Assembly (NCBI RefSeq): GCF_009184865.1
Contig: NZ_CP045096.1
Location: forward strand, 1,054,001-1,118,000
Reading direction: 5' to 3'
Source of the DNA: Streptomyces phaeolivaceus
GTDB taxonomy: Bacteria; Actinomycetota; Actinomycetes; Streptomycetales; Streptomycetaceae
DNA length: 64,000 bases
Shown here: positions 16,847-25,387 of the stretch, piece by piece
How the letters are laid out: every line of letters begins with the position of its first letter
Numbering within the stretch: the stretch's first letter is position 1
The notes under the pieces: generated by a model
What the model was told of the DNA's origin: nothing
The model's input: the letters and a program-made list of their open reading frames with translations, nothing else
Databases searched by the model: none
Position numbers and translations under genes: made by a program

Positions 16847-18048
16847 GGGACGTCGTGCCCTTCGCTGCTTGCGTCACGGGTACCGCCCGGACGCTCCCCC
16901 GCCTCGGGATGTGTGGCGCGGCCCGCGTCCGTGCCCTGCTTGAAGGCGGCCATGATCGCTGCCGTGTCCTCGCTGCGCCGCTTGGGCGTGGGCGAGGCGG
17001 ACGGTCCGGTCGAGACCAGGGCCATCGGGCGCTTGCGGCGCCGCTTGGGCAGACCGTCCTCGGTCGTGCCGACGGGCAGCGAGGGCTCGATGTCGGGCGT
17101 GTACGCCGACCGTGCCGTCTCGACGGCCGCCGGCTCCGGCCGGGACGCGATGGGTTCCATCGACGCCTCGGGCTGCTTGGGCTCGGGCATGCTGGTGAGC
17201 AGTTCGTCGGGCAGCAGCACGACCGCCCGCACACCTCCGTAGGGGGAGGTGGAGTCCACCGACACCGTGAAGCCGAACCGCTCGCAGAGCACACCGATGA
17301 CCGCGAAGCCGAACTGCGGCGGGTTGCCGAGGCCCGAGACGCCCGTGGCGCGCTCGCTCGTGAGCAGCTTCTCGGCCCTGGCCTTCTCCTCCTCGTTCAT
17401 CCCGACGCCGGCGTCGTCGACGATGATGCAGACGCCCTTGGGCACGGAACGGACGTTGATCTCGACCACGGTGTCCGGGCTGGAGTAGCTGGTCGCGTTG
17501 TCGAGCAGTTCCGCGAGGGCCAGCGCCACCGGTTCGACGGCCCGGCTGGTGACGCCGAAGTCGACCTTGGACAGGATGTGCGCCCGGTGGAAGTGGCGGA
17601 TCCTGCCCTGGGCGCTGCGGACCACGTCGTAGACCGAGGCCACGTCACGGTGCCGGCCGAGCCAGCCCTCGCACAGCACGGCGATGGACTGGGCGCGCCG
17701 GCCGAACTGCGCGTTCATGTGGTCGATCTCCAGGAGGTCCTGGAGCATGACGGAATCGCCGTACTTGCGCTGCAGCCCCGAGATGATGCGCTGCTGCTCC
17801 GCGGCGAGACCCTGGAGGGTCCGCATGGCGGACTTCAGGGCGGTCCTCGTCGCCCCCTCGGCCTCCTGCTGGGCCGAGCGAACGGACTCCGAGTATTGGC
17901 TCTCCAACTCACCGTAGTGGTTTCGAAGCCCTGCGATCTCCTGTCGTAATCTGCGCGCCGCCCGTCGCTGACGAACAATGAGGGCGACGGCGACAAGGGT
18001 TACGACAAGGAGTGCCCAGAGCGCCGGATTTTGCATGTATTGCGTCAT
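16843..18048 (-). CDS. cvnA: conservon sensor histidine-kinase-like protein CvnA
   Basis: A 401-aa membrane protein. One N-terminal helix (ALWALLVVTLVAVALIV, about residues 8-26) is followed by a coiled-coil-like segment and a dimerisation region. A GHKL ATPase domain follows, with LALAELLDNATSYSSPDTVV as N-box, VDDAGVGMNEEE as G1 box and GLGNPPQFGFAVIG as G2-like box. A disordered basic tail ends the protein. CvnA proteins resemble sensor kinases but usually work with roadblock and GTPase partners rather than a response regulator. The ATG at 18048 has a GAAGAGGG ribosome site. First gene of the operon. Confidence 0.94.
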   Translation of the reverse strand: MTQYMQNPALWALLVVTLVAVALIVRQRRAARRLRQEIAGLRNHYGELESQYSESVRSAQQEAEGATRTALKSAMRTLQGLAAEQQRIISGLQRKYGDSVMLQDLLEIDHMNAQFGRRAQSIAVLCEGWLGRHRDVASVYDVVRSAQGRIRHFHRAHILSKVDFGVTSRAVEPVALALAELLDNATSYSSPDTVVEINVRSVPKGVCIIVDDAGVGMNEEEKARAEKLLTSERATGVSGLGNPPQFGFAVIGVLCERFGFTVSVDSTSPYGGVRAVVLLPDELLTSMPEPKQPEASMEPIASRPEPAAVETARSAYTPDIEPSLPVGTTEDGLPKRRRKRPMALVSTGPSASPTPKRRSEDTAAIMAAFKQGTDAGRATHPEAGERPGGTRDASSEGHDVP

Positions 18049-18625
18049 GAGACCCTCTTCAGGCGGCTGAGAGCCAGCTACTGAATTCCTGTCAATTCAC
18101 ACATACCGAAGGTCAGCCATTCCAGGGTTGCCACGAGGAATTCACCAAAGACGATGGATGCGCGTTTTGCACCCATCCGTCCGTTCGGTAAGTGCGGTGA
18201 TCGTATCATCACTCACGCTGATGACGGATCGTCAACAGGGGCGGCCCTCCCGACAGTTGCGCCGAACCGGAACATCCCGTACACCGATTCGCGCCATGGC
18301 CGAATCCGACCGACCGACAGGTATCCGAAGCGCGGTGTGACATCGGCGCTCACCGGCCTTGGATTCGGCCACAGTTGGCGGTTCCACCCATCGCGCGGCG
18401 GCCCTCCGGGAGCGATGATGGGCCGCAAGCGGAACTTCGGGGGGAACGCTGTGGGGGGAGACCACCGGCCCTGCTCCGGACTCGGGGCAGGGCATTCGTG
18501 CGCGCACGCACAACCGCCGGTCGCCGTCGGCCCACACGGCTCGCTCAGCTGATTTCGCGCCAAGGGCAAGACGAACCAGCGGCGGTGCGCCGACGCCCCG
18601 CCGCGTGCACATCACGGAGACAGGC
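18049..18625. other. intergenic region between cvnA and the FAD oxidase
   Basis: About 580 bp shared by two divergent genes. The part next to cvnA is AT-richer, with GAATT-6 nt-AATTC at 18083-18098. An inverted repeat TCATCA-7 nt-TGATGA lies at 18206-18224. The rest (18340-18600) is GC-rich and shows no convincing gene. Confidence 0.5.
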
Positions 18626-20122
18626 ATGTCACACCCAGCGGACGGTGCCGTCAACAGGCGTCAGTTCCTCACCCGGTTCGCGGCCGGGACCCTCGCCCTC
18701 GTGGCCGGCTTCGACCTCGTCAACCGGCAGTGGGTCGCCGAGGCCGCGGCGGCGGACAGCACGTCCTTCGCCGCCGCGCCGTCCCTCGACGGCACCCTCG
18801 CCTTCGACGCGGAGTCCCTCGCGGCGAACGCGCACGACCAGGGCAACATCTTCGTCAGAAGACCCTGCGCGGTGCTCCGGCCGGGTTCGGTCCAGGACAT
18901 CGGGAAGATGGTCGGCTTCTGCGCCGACCACGGCATCGAGGTCGCACCGGCCGGCGCCCACCACGCGATGTTCGGCCAGCCGCTCGTCAGCGGGGGCCTC
19001 GTCATCGAGATGCGGTCGCTGGAGACGATCCACTCGATCGGCACGAACGGCGCCGACGTCGACGCCGGCGTGCTGTGGAAGGACCTCATAGCGGCGGCGT
19101 ACGAGCAGGGCCTCACCCCCGCCTCGATCACCAGCTACCTCGGAACGACGGTCGGCGGGACCCTGTCCATGGGCGGCATCGGGATGATGTCCGCCTACCG
19201 GGCAGGCGCCCAGGTCGACCACGCCCGGCGGCTCCAGGTGGTCACGGGCGGGGGCCGGACGAAGTGGTGCTCCGACACCCAGAACAGCGACCTGTTCGAG
19301 GCGGCGCTCGCCGGACTCGGCCAGTGCGGCGTGATCACCCGGGCGACCGTCGACCTGGTCCCGGCCAAGCAGCTGGCCCGCACGTACCGGATCGGCTACG
19401 CGGACATCCCGACGTTCTTCCAGGACGTCCGCGTCCTCGCGAACCGCGGCGAGTTCGACTCGCTCGGCAGCATCCCCCAGCCCGGCACCGCACAGCCCCT
19501 GACGCTGTGGGCGACCGTCTTCCACAACCCCGACGAGACCCCCGACGGCTCCCGGCTGCTGCGCGGACTCGGCCCGGCCGCCGACTCGGCCGTCTTCGAG
19601 GACGCCCCCTATCTCGACTACATCTCCCTGGTCACGAACCTGTACGACTCCTTCGCGGCGAACCTGGACTGGGACGCGAAGGTCAAGCCCTGGTCGGACC
19701 TCTTCCTGCCGGACGGCGCCGTGGAGGACTACGTCGAGACGGTGTTCTCGTCCCTGACCGCCGAGGACCTGGGACCGACCGGTTTCGGCCTGGTGTTCCC
19801 GATGCTGCGGTCGACCTACGGCCGCCCCCTGCTGCGGCTCCCCGACGACACGACCGGCCCGTGGGTCTGGCTGGTCAGCGTGCTGACGGACGCGGCGCGG
19901 TCCGGCCCCGACCCCGATTTCGCGACGCGGATGATGGACCGCAACTACCGCTACTACCAGGACGCCGCCGCGGTCGGCGGCGTCCGCTACCCGCACGGCG
20001 CCTGCCCCTTCACCGCGGCCGACTGGCAGGCCCACTACGGCTCGCTGTGGCCGCAGTTCCGCTCCTGGAAGAACCGGTACGACCCGAAGGGCATCCTGAC
20101 CCCGGGCCCCGGCATCTTCTGA
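18626..20122 (+). CDS. Tat-exported FAD-linked oxidase, cytokinin-dehydrogenase-like
   Basis: A 498-aa flavoprotein. The ATG at 18626 follows GGAGA by 5 nt and gives a twin-arginine signal (NRRQFLTRFAAGTLALVAG), so it is exported folded. The N-terminal half is a PCMH-type FAD domain: FVRRPCAVLRPGSVQDIGKMV, then PAGAHHAMFGQ, where a His at the GxGHS position could bind FAD covalently, and YLGTTVGGTLSMGGIGM. The C-terminal half ends FRSWKNRYDPKGILTPGPGIF, like plant and bacterial cytokinin dehydrogenases, which cleave the side chain of N6-prenylated adenines. That assignment is plausible but not proven, since other FAD-linked oxidases share the fold. A terminator follows. Confidence 0.85.
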   Translation: MSHPADGAVNRRQFLTRFAAGTLALVAGFDLVNRQWVAEAAAADSTSFAAAPSLDGTLAFDAESLAANAHDQGNIFVRRPCAVLRPGSVQDIGKMVGFCADHGIEVAPAGAHHAMFGQPLVSGGLVIEMRSLETIHSIGTNGADVDAGVLWKDLIAAAYEQGLTPASITSYLGTTVGGTLSMGGIGMMSAYRAGAQVDHARRLQVVTGGGRTKWCSDTQNSDLFEAALAGLGQCGVITRATVDLVPAKQLARTYRIGYADIPTFFQDVRVLANRGEFDSLGSIPQPGTAQPLTLWATVFHNPDETPDGSRLLRGLGPAADSAVFEDAPYLDYISLVTNLYDSFAANLDWDAKVKPWSDLFLPDGAVEDYVETVFSSLTAEDLGPTGFGLVFPMLRSTYGRPLLRLPDDTTGPWVWLVSVLTDAARSGPDPDFATRMMDRNYRYYQDAAAVGGVRYPHGACPFTAADWQAHYGSLWPQFRSWKNRYDPKGILTPGPGIF

Positions 20123-20156
20123 CCGTCGGGACTGCCCCGGCCACAGCCGACGAGAA

Positions 20157-20184
20157 GGCCGCCCGGAGTGAATCCGGGCGCCCC
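20157..20184. terminator. hairpin terminator between convergent genes
   Basis: CGCCCGGA (20160-20167), loop GTGAA, TCCGGGCG (20173-20180) form a perfect 8-bp stem between the FAD oxidase and the convergent gene at 20209. Confidence 0.75.
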
Positions 20185-20208
20185 TCGGTGCTACGGAAGC
20201 CGTGGAGG

Positions 20209-20634
20209 TCAGCCCTGCCTGATCTCCACGGCCGTGCTCCGCCACTCTTCCAGCGCGGTCACGCTGCGGAACAAGGTCTGGAAGGACCGGGCGATCCGCC
20301 GGGCGGGCCTGCGCAGATGCCTGCTGGAGGAGCCGAACATGTTGATCAGTGCGATCACCTCCTGGAACTCGGCAGTGAAGTTCTGCGGCTGCGAGCACGC
20401 GGTCACCACTTGGTCGAGCACCTCCGCCGCACCCTCCGGCCATTCGCCGCGCGGAGTGTCGGCCGCCCATTGAAGGAAGGCTCGGAGCGCCCCGACAGCG
20501 GCCCCTACGCGCCCCGCGACGCGTTCGGCCGCCGCTTCGAGGTCACCGGCAGGCCCGTCGATGGCCTTGCCCAGACGGTTGATCACCGCCAGCGTGGCGC
20601 TCATCGGAGCCCCGGGACGACTGACGCGGACCAT
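20209..20634 (-). CDS. small helical protein of unknown function
   Basis: A 141-aa protein that I do not recognise. It is almost entirely helical, with Ala/Arg-rich stretches (LEAAAERVAGRVGAAVGALRAFLQWAAD), a Cys near the middle and a basic C-terminal helix pair (LRRPARRIARSFQTLF, SVTALEEWRSTAVEIRQG). The open frame starts at 20634, where GGAGG lies only 2 nt before the ATG. A second ATG at 20604 (MSATLAVINRLGKA) is possible. It abuts the broken 5' end of the phosphatase fragment on the other strand, so its own 5' end may have been affected by the same rearrangement. Confidence 0.5.
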   Translation of the reverse strand: MVRVSRPGAPMSATLAVINRLGKAIDGPAGDLEAAAERVAGRVGAAVGALRAFLQWAADTPRGEWPEGAAEVLDQVVTACSQPQNFTAEFQEVIALINMFGSSSRHLRRPARRIARSFQTLFRSVTALEEWRSTAVEIRQG

Positions 20635-20648
20635 GTCCTCCGCGATCG

Positions 20649-21239
20649 GACTGGTACGACCTGGTCGGACTGCCCGGCAAGGGCCTCGCGGTGGCGGTGG
20701 GCGACGTCGTGGGCCACGGTCTGGCGGCGGCCTGTGCCATGGGGCAGCTGCGCAGCGCGCTGAGCGGGGCCACCCGGGTCGCCGACGGCCCGGCCCAGGC
20801 CCTGGAGGCCCTCGACGTGTACGCCCGCTCCGTGGAGGGCGCCGAGTCGACCACCTGTGTGACGACCTTCATCGGCTGGGACAGCCACACCATCACCTAC
20901 AGCCGCGCGGGCCACCCGCCGCCCGCCCTGGAGCACCCGGACGGCACCGTCACCTTCCTCGACGGCGCCACCGACCCGCCGCTCGCCGCCCGGCCCGTCC
21001 AGGTGGCCCGCCCCCAGGTCCGGATCCCCTTCGTCGAGGACTCGGCCCTGGTCCTGTACACGGACGGGTTGATCGAGCGCCGTACCGAGGGCATCGACAC
21101 CGGTCTGGAGCGCCTCGCGGACTCCCTGGCCCACCATCGCGAGCAAGACCCCGAGACCCTGGCCGACGCCCTGCTCGGCGATCTCCTTCCGGCCTCCGGC
21201 AACACCGACGACACCGCGCTGATCGTCCTGCGGCTGTGA
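20649..21239 (+). pseudogene. truncated SpoIIE/PP2C phosphatase domain
   Basis: About 196 codons of a PP2C-type phosphatase with no N-terminus. The frame begins abruptly inside the GDWYD motif (DWYDLVGLPGKGLAVAVGDVVGHG) just after an in-frame stop at 20622. It then continues with the normal SAGHPPP-like block (YSRAGHPPPALEHPDG), YTDGLIERR and DDTALIVLRL. The sensor domains and first catalytic strand that should precede GDWYD are missing. The only start codons (for example GTG at 20691) lie inside the domain and would drop the metal-binding Asp. Probably a deletion remnant. A complete relative lies at 25388-28348. Confidence 0.8.
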
Positions 21240-21241
21240 CC

Positions 21242-21256
21242 CGGGGCGGCGCCCCG
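21242..21256. terminator. short GC hairpin between convergent genes
   Basis: CGGGGC-GGC-GCCCCG directly follows the phosphatase stop and faces the sugar-binding-protein gene. The stem is perfect but short with no T-tract, so this is a weak call. Confidence 0.45.
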
Positions 21257-21285
21257 ATCCGACGCGGGCCCCTTCCGCCTCGGTC

Positions 21286-22452
21286 TCATCTGCCCCAGAT
21301 CTTCCGGTACCCCTCCCGGTAGCCCGTCGGGTCCCAGCTCGTGGCGCCGTCGCTGTTGTCGGCCGTACTGATGTGGACGGGCGCCACATAGCCGCTGGCG
21401 GGCCGGTCGGAGAAGGCGCGGTTGAACTCGTCGACGATCTGCCAGCCCTGGAGGGAGAGCGGTTCGGGGACGGTGGCCGCCTGGTACTGGCCGCTGTTGA
21501 CGCGCTGGAACGCGGAGGGGTCGCCGTCCCCGGCGCCGATGTTGAAGGGCGGTCCGGAGCCGTCCTTGCCGGCCGCGCGGAAGGCGGGCGCGGCGTCGGC
21601 GAAGTACAGGTCGTTGATGGCCACGGAGTACGTCCAGCGGCCCTGGAAACGGGAGAGGAGCGAGGACACCTCACGGGGTGTGCGGCTGCTCGCGTCGGAG
21701 ATCGGGATGTTCTCGTGCGCCAGGAGGTCCACGCCCGCGCAGGTGGCGAGTTCCTCCCTGATCAGGTCGGACTTGTTCTTGGCGAAGGGGATCGAGGCGT
21801 CGGTGAAGATCACGACGCCCGCGTCGCCGTTGGAGGTCGAGATGACCCACTGGGCGCTGATCCGGGCGACCTCTTCGACCTGGGTGGTGACGTTGGTGAA
21901 GAGGGCGGGGCGCCGGCTGGGGCCGGGCGCGGCGACGGCGTGCCAGCCGATCAGGGGGATGTCCGCCCGTTCGGCGCGGGCGATCTGCTGCGCGGTCGCG
22001 TTGGGGTCGAAGCCGCCGATGACGATGCCCGAGGGCCGCAGGGTCACCGCCTCGCTCATCGCCGCCTGGATGCCGGCCGGGGTGCCGCCGCCGTCGATCA
22101 CCCGGACGTTCCAGCCGATGACCCGCGCGGCCTCCCGGACGCCCTCGGCGGCACCCGCCACTCCGGGGTTGGTCATGGTCTGGGCGACGTAGACGAGGGT
22201 CCGGCCGGTCACGGCCTCGGGGCCGGTGGTCGGGCCGTTCCAGGGGACGTCGGTGCGTTCCGCCCGGCCGACGGCGGTCCGCGCCTCGGCGTGGGCCTCG
22301 GGGCAGCCGCTCCTGCCGGTGGCGGTGGCGTCCGTGCCGCTCGACGATCCGCGTTCGCAGCCGGCGAGCAGGGCGCTGGTCACGGTCAGCAGGGCGGTCG
22401 CCGCGTACCGGGCCGGGGTGGCGCCGGAGTGGGCCTTGCGGGTGTGGTGCAC
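21286..22452 (-). CDS. sugar ABC transporter substrate-binding lipoprotein (RbsB-like)
   Basis: A 388-aa periplasmic-binding-protein-like lipoprotein. A basic N-terminus and hydrophobic segment end in the lipobox LLAGC (Cys near residue 32), so the mature protein is lipid-anchored outside the membrane. The body matches the ribose/autoinducer type I binding fold (TLVYVAQTMTNPGVAGAAEG, GIVIGGFDPNATAQQI, IPLIGWH, and an extended C-terminal lobe with INDLYFADAAPAF). It ends the operon ATPase-permease-binding protein, 84 nt after the permease. The sugar cannot be told from sequence. Confidence 0.9.
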   Translation of the reverse strand: MHHTRKAHSGATPARYAATALLTVTSALLAGCERGSSSGTDATATGRSGCPEAHAEARTAVGRAERTDVPWNGPTTGPEAVTGRTLVYVAQTMTNPGVAGAAEGVREAARVIGWNVRVIDGGGTPAGIQAAMSEAVTLRPSGIVIGGFDPNATAQQIARAERADIPLIGWHAVAAPGPSRRPALFTNVTTQVEEVARISAQWVISTSNGDAGVVIFTDASIPFAKNKSDLIREELATCAGVDLLAHENIPISDASSRTPREVSSLLSRFQGRWTYSVAINDLYFADAAPAFRAAGKDGSGPPFNIGAGDGDPSAFQRVNSGQYQAATVPEPLSLQGWQIVDEFNRAFSDRPASGYVAPVHISTADNSDGATSWDPTGYREGYRKIWGR

Positions 22453-22536
22453 GAAGACTCCTCGCGGAGGGACGAGCGGGAGAACGCGGCCGGATCGCGG
22501 CGGCGGCGGACTCGGTGGCGGGCGGCGCGCCGGGGG

Positions 22537-23643
22537 TCATGGGGCGCTTCCGGCCGTCGGCGGCGGGGCGGGCGGTGGCTCCGAGGCCTCGGCGGGCGCG
22601 TCGCGGGCGGCGAAGGCGCCGGTGCGCATCCGGCGGCGGGCGGCGTAGCCGGCCAGGCCGACGGCGAGGAGCAGGGTGCCGCCGTGGAACAGGGGCACGG
22701 TCCAGAAGTCGGCGCCCAGCTGGGCGATGCCGGTGAGGCCGACGGCGAGGACCGCGACGGCGACGAGGGTGCCCAGGGCGTTGGGGCGGCCGGGTTTGAT
22801 GGCGGTGGAGCCGAGGAGGGCTCCGACGAAGGCGGGCAGCAGATAGTCGAGGCCGACGCTGGGGTTGCCGATCTGCTGCTGGGCCGCGAGGAGCACCCCG
22901 GCGAAGCCGACGATCAGGCCGGACGCGGCGAAGGCGCAGACGGTGTACTCGCGGACGGGGATGCCCACCAGGTCGGCGGCGCGCGGGTTGGACCCGACGA
23001 CGTACAGACAGCGGCCGATCGGCAGCCGCTCCAGCACCAGCCAGAGGACGACCGCGAGCGCCAGTACGTAGAAGGCGGGGACGGGGAGGCCGAGGAAGGT
23101 GGAGGTGTAGAGGTCGGTGAAGGCGGGCGGCAGGCCCTGGGGGCCGGGGACGATCCGGCCACCGTCGGTGATCCAGCCGGTCACGGCGAACATCATGCTG
23201 CCGGTGCCGAGGGTGGCGATGAAGGAGTCGATCCGGCCGAACTCGACGACGACGCCGTTGAGTACGCCCACGACCAGACCGCCGGCGATCACGACGAGAC
23301 AGGCGAGCGGCCAGGGCCAGCCCGCCTCGACGACGAGGTAGAGCACCATGACGTGCGCGAGGCCGAGGCCGTAGCCGATGGACAGGTCGAACGCGCCGGT
23401 GACGATGGGGACCATGGCGGCGAGCGCGAGGACGGCCGGGATCGACTGGGCGGAGAGGATCGAGTCGAGGGTGTCCAGGGTGGGGAAGGTCCGCGGCAGG
23501 GCCAGCGAGAAGACCAGGACGAGCAGGGCGGTGAGGCCGAGGAGGCCGTAGGCGCCGATGAGATGCCCGCCGGTGCCGAGGCCGAGGCCGGACCCGCGCC
23601 GGGGGCGCCGGCGGTGCGTGGGCGGGGAGGGCGGGGCCGTCAC
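22537..23643 (-). CDS. sugar ABC transporter permease (RbsC-like)
   Basis: A 368-aa permease of the branched-chain/ribose family with about ten hydrophobic helices (for example GLLGLTALLVLVFSLALP and LLPAFVGALLGSTAIKPGR). The GTG at 23643 is chosen because it overlaps the ATPase stop (GTGA); the open frame further upstream is inside the ATPase gene. The NPRAADLVGIPVREYTV stretch is the family's cytoplasmic loop that contacts the ATPase. Confidence 0.92.
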   Translation of the reverse strand: MTAPPSPPTHRRRPRRGSGLGLGTGGHLIGAYGLLGLTALLVLVFSLALPRTFPTLDTLDSILSAQSIPAVLALAAMVPIVTGAFDLSIGYGLGLAHVMVLYLVVEAGWPWPLACLVVIAGGLVVGVLNGVVVEFGRIDSFIATLGTGSMMFAVTGWITDGGRIVPGPQGLPPAFTDLYTSTFLGLPVPAFYVLALAVVLWLVLERLPIGRCLYVVGSNPRAADLVGIPVREYTVCAFAASGLIVGFAGVLLAAQQQIGNPSVGLDYLLPAFVGALLGSTAIKPGRPNALGTLVAVAVLAVGLTGIAQLGADFWTVPLFHGGTLLLAVGLAGYAARRRMRTGAFAARDAPAEASEPPPAPPPTAGSAP

Positions 23644-25241
23644 GGGGTCGTCGCGGTGCCGGCGGGGGGCATGGCCGAGGCCGCCCGGGTCAGTCCCGCG
23701 ACCGTGAGGGCCGGACCGCTCAGCTCGGCCGTCACCGCTCCCCGGACGAAGACCAGGGCTCGTCCGCACACCCCCGCGACCTCCTCGAAGTCGGTGGAGA
23801 TGAGGAGGATCGCGAGGCCCCGGGCCAGCGCCTCGTCGAGCAGTCGGTGGACGGCCGCCTTGGCGCCGATGTCCACGCTCGCCGTCGGCTCCTCCAGGAT
23901 CAGCAGCCGCAGTCCGGTCCGCAGCCAGCGGCCGATCACGACCTTCTGCTGGTTGCCGCCGGACAGGGTGGCGATGGTGGCCTCGCTGTCCCGGGGCCGC
24001 ACCGAGAACCGGTCGATCAGGGCGGTCGCCTCGGCGCGTTCCCGGCGGGGGCGGATCCAGCGCGGTACCGGCCCGTCCCCGGCCCGGGGGTTGGCCAACA
24101 GGTTCTCGCGGACGGTCAGTTCGGCGAGACAGCTCTCGCGCTGCCGGTCGCCGGGGACGAGGGCGACTCCGTGGGCGACGGCGTCGGCGACCGTACGGGG
24201 GCGGTACGGGCCGCCGTCCAGCAGGACGTGGCCGCCGAGGAGGGGCCGGGCGCCGGCGAGGGCCCGGCCCAGGTCGGTGTGTCCGGCGCCCGAGAGTCCG
24301 ACCAGGCCGAGGGCCTCCCCCGCTCTCAGCTCCAGGTCGACCGGTGCCGTGCCGGAGGCGCGTACGCCGTCGAGGGTCAGCACCACCGGGTCACCGGGCC
24401 GTGCGGCGGCGGGGCGGCGGGAGGGCCGTGCGGCGGCGGGAGGGTGACCGGTCGGTGCCTCGGCGGGGCCGGGGCCGGACGGTTCCTCGCCGGTGATGTC
24501 GCGCACCAGGCGCGGCGGGCTGTGGCCGGCCGTGGAGCCGTGGCTGACGAGACGGCCGTCGCGCAGGACGGCGAAGGTGTCGGCGACCTCGTACACCTCG
24601 TCGAGGCGGTGGCTGACGTAGAGGATGCCGTGGCCCCGGTCGCGCAGGGTGTGCAGGACGCGGAAGAGGCGGGCGCAGTCGGCGGCGGGGAGGCGGGCGG
24701 TCGGTTCGTCGAGGACGACGAGCCGCGCCCGGGTGGCCAGGGCGCGGGCGATGGCGACCAGGGACCGTTCGGCGGGGGCGAGCCGGGCGATCGGGGCGTC
24801 GGGGTCGAGGTGTCCGCCGACGAGCGCCAGGGCCTCGGTGCAGCGGTCCCGGGTGCGCCGCCAGGAGATCAGTCCGGCGCGGCGCGCGTACCCGGTGCTC
24901 AGGGCGATGTTCTCGGCGACCGTCATCCACTCCACGAGCCCGAGGTCCTGGTGGATGAAGGACATCCGCGAGGCGGCGGCGTGGCTCCCGAGCGGGTGCC
25001 CGTCCACGGTGACCAGGCCCGCGTCGGCGTGGTGGACACCGGCGAGGATCTTGATGAGGGTGGACTTTCCGGCTCCGTTGGGGCCGAGGAGCGCGAGGAC
25101 GCTGCCCGCGCGGACGTCGAGGTCGACCCCGGCCAGGGCGAGGGTGCCGCCGAATCGTTTGGTGAGGCCGCGGACACGGACCAGCGGTTCCGGCCCGCTG
25201 GGCGGGGCCGGCTGCGCAGAGGTGTCGTGAGCGTCGTGCAC
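23640..25241 (-). CDS. sugar ABC transporter ATP-binding protein (RbsA-like)
   Basis: A 533-aa protein with two ABC domains in one chain, as in RbsA/XylG. The first has Walker A GPNGAGKST, Walker B LVVLDEPTA and a weak signature (LAPAERSLVAIARAL). The second has a degenerate Walker A (GLSGAGHTD, no Lys), a good signature (LSGGNQQKV) and LLILEEPTASVDIG. This asymmetry is usual for the family. An Ala/Pro-rich linker near residue 270 joins them. It starts with GTG at 25241 with GGAG 8 nt upstream and leads the three-gene operon. An AT-rich stretch at 25295-25345 is the likely promoter. Confidence 0.93.
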   Translation of the reverse strand: MHDAHDTSAQPAPPSGPEPLVRVRGLTKRFGGTLALAGVDLDVRAGSVLALLGPNGAGKSTLIKILAGVHHADAGLVTVDGHPLGSHAAASRMSFIHQDLGLVEWMTVAENIALSTGYARRAGLISWRRTRDRCTEALALVGGHLDPDAPIARLAPAERSLVAIARALATRARLVVLDEPTARLPAADCARLFRVLHTLRDRGHGILYVSHRLDEVYEVADTFAVLRDGRLVSHGSTAGHSPPRLVRDITGEEPSGPGPAEAPTGHPPAAARPSRRPAAARPGDPVVLTLDGVRASGTAPVDLELRAGEALGLVGLSGAGHTDLGRALAGARPLLGGHVLLDGGPYRPRTVADAVAHGVALVPGDRQRESCLAELTVRENLLANPRAGDGPVPRWIRPRRERAEATALIDRFSVRPRDSEATIATLSGGNQQKVVIGRWLRTGLRLLILEEPTASVDIGAKAAVHRLLDEALARGLAILLISTDFEEVAGVCGRALVFVRGAVTAELSGPALTVAGLTRAASAMPPAGTATTP

Positions 25242-25387
25242 GGACAGCTCCGGGGGTCGGCCTGGCGGGTTCTTCCCGACTTCGACTTGCGCCAGCGATG
25301 CTAACCGCTCATATCACTTCATTTACGGCATTTAGCCACCGCCGATGACCCCAACGGGTCAGTGCCCGGCCCGGGGCGTCGGTCCCG

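Noticed and set aside
18375..18600. Possible small gene starting at GTGGGGGGAG before the FAD oxidase
   Set aside because: The frames are short, basic and without family features, and no ribosome site is convincing.
20649..21239. Functional short PP2C phosphatase starting at GTG 20691
   Set aside because: It would lack the GDWYD strand with a metal-binding Asp, so activity is not expected.
22537..23769. Longer start for the RbsC-like permease
   Set aside because: The extra 42 residues lie in the ATPase gene and are not membrane-protein-like. The GTGA overlap at 23643 is the natural start.
21373..24447. 1024-codon plus-strand open frame, and a similar one at 25523-28324
   Set aside because: Both are shadows of the ABC operon and the SpoIIE phosphatase on the other strand, with no recognisable protein features.
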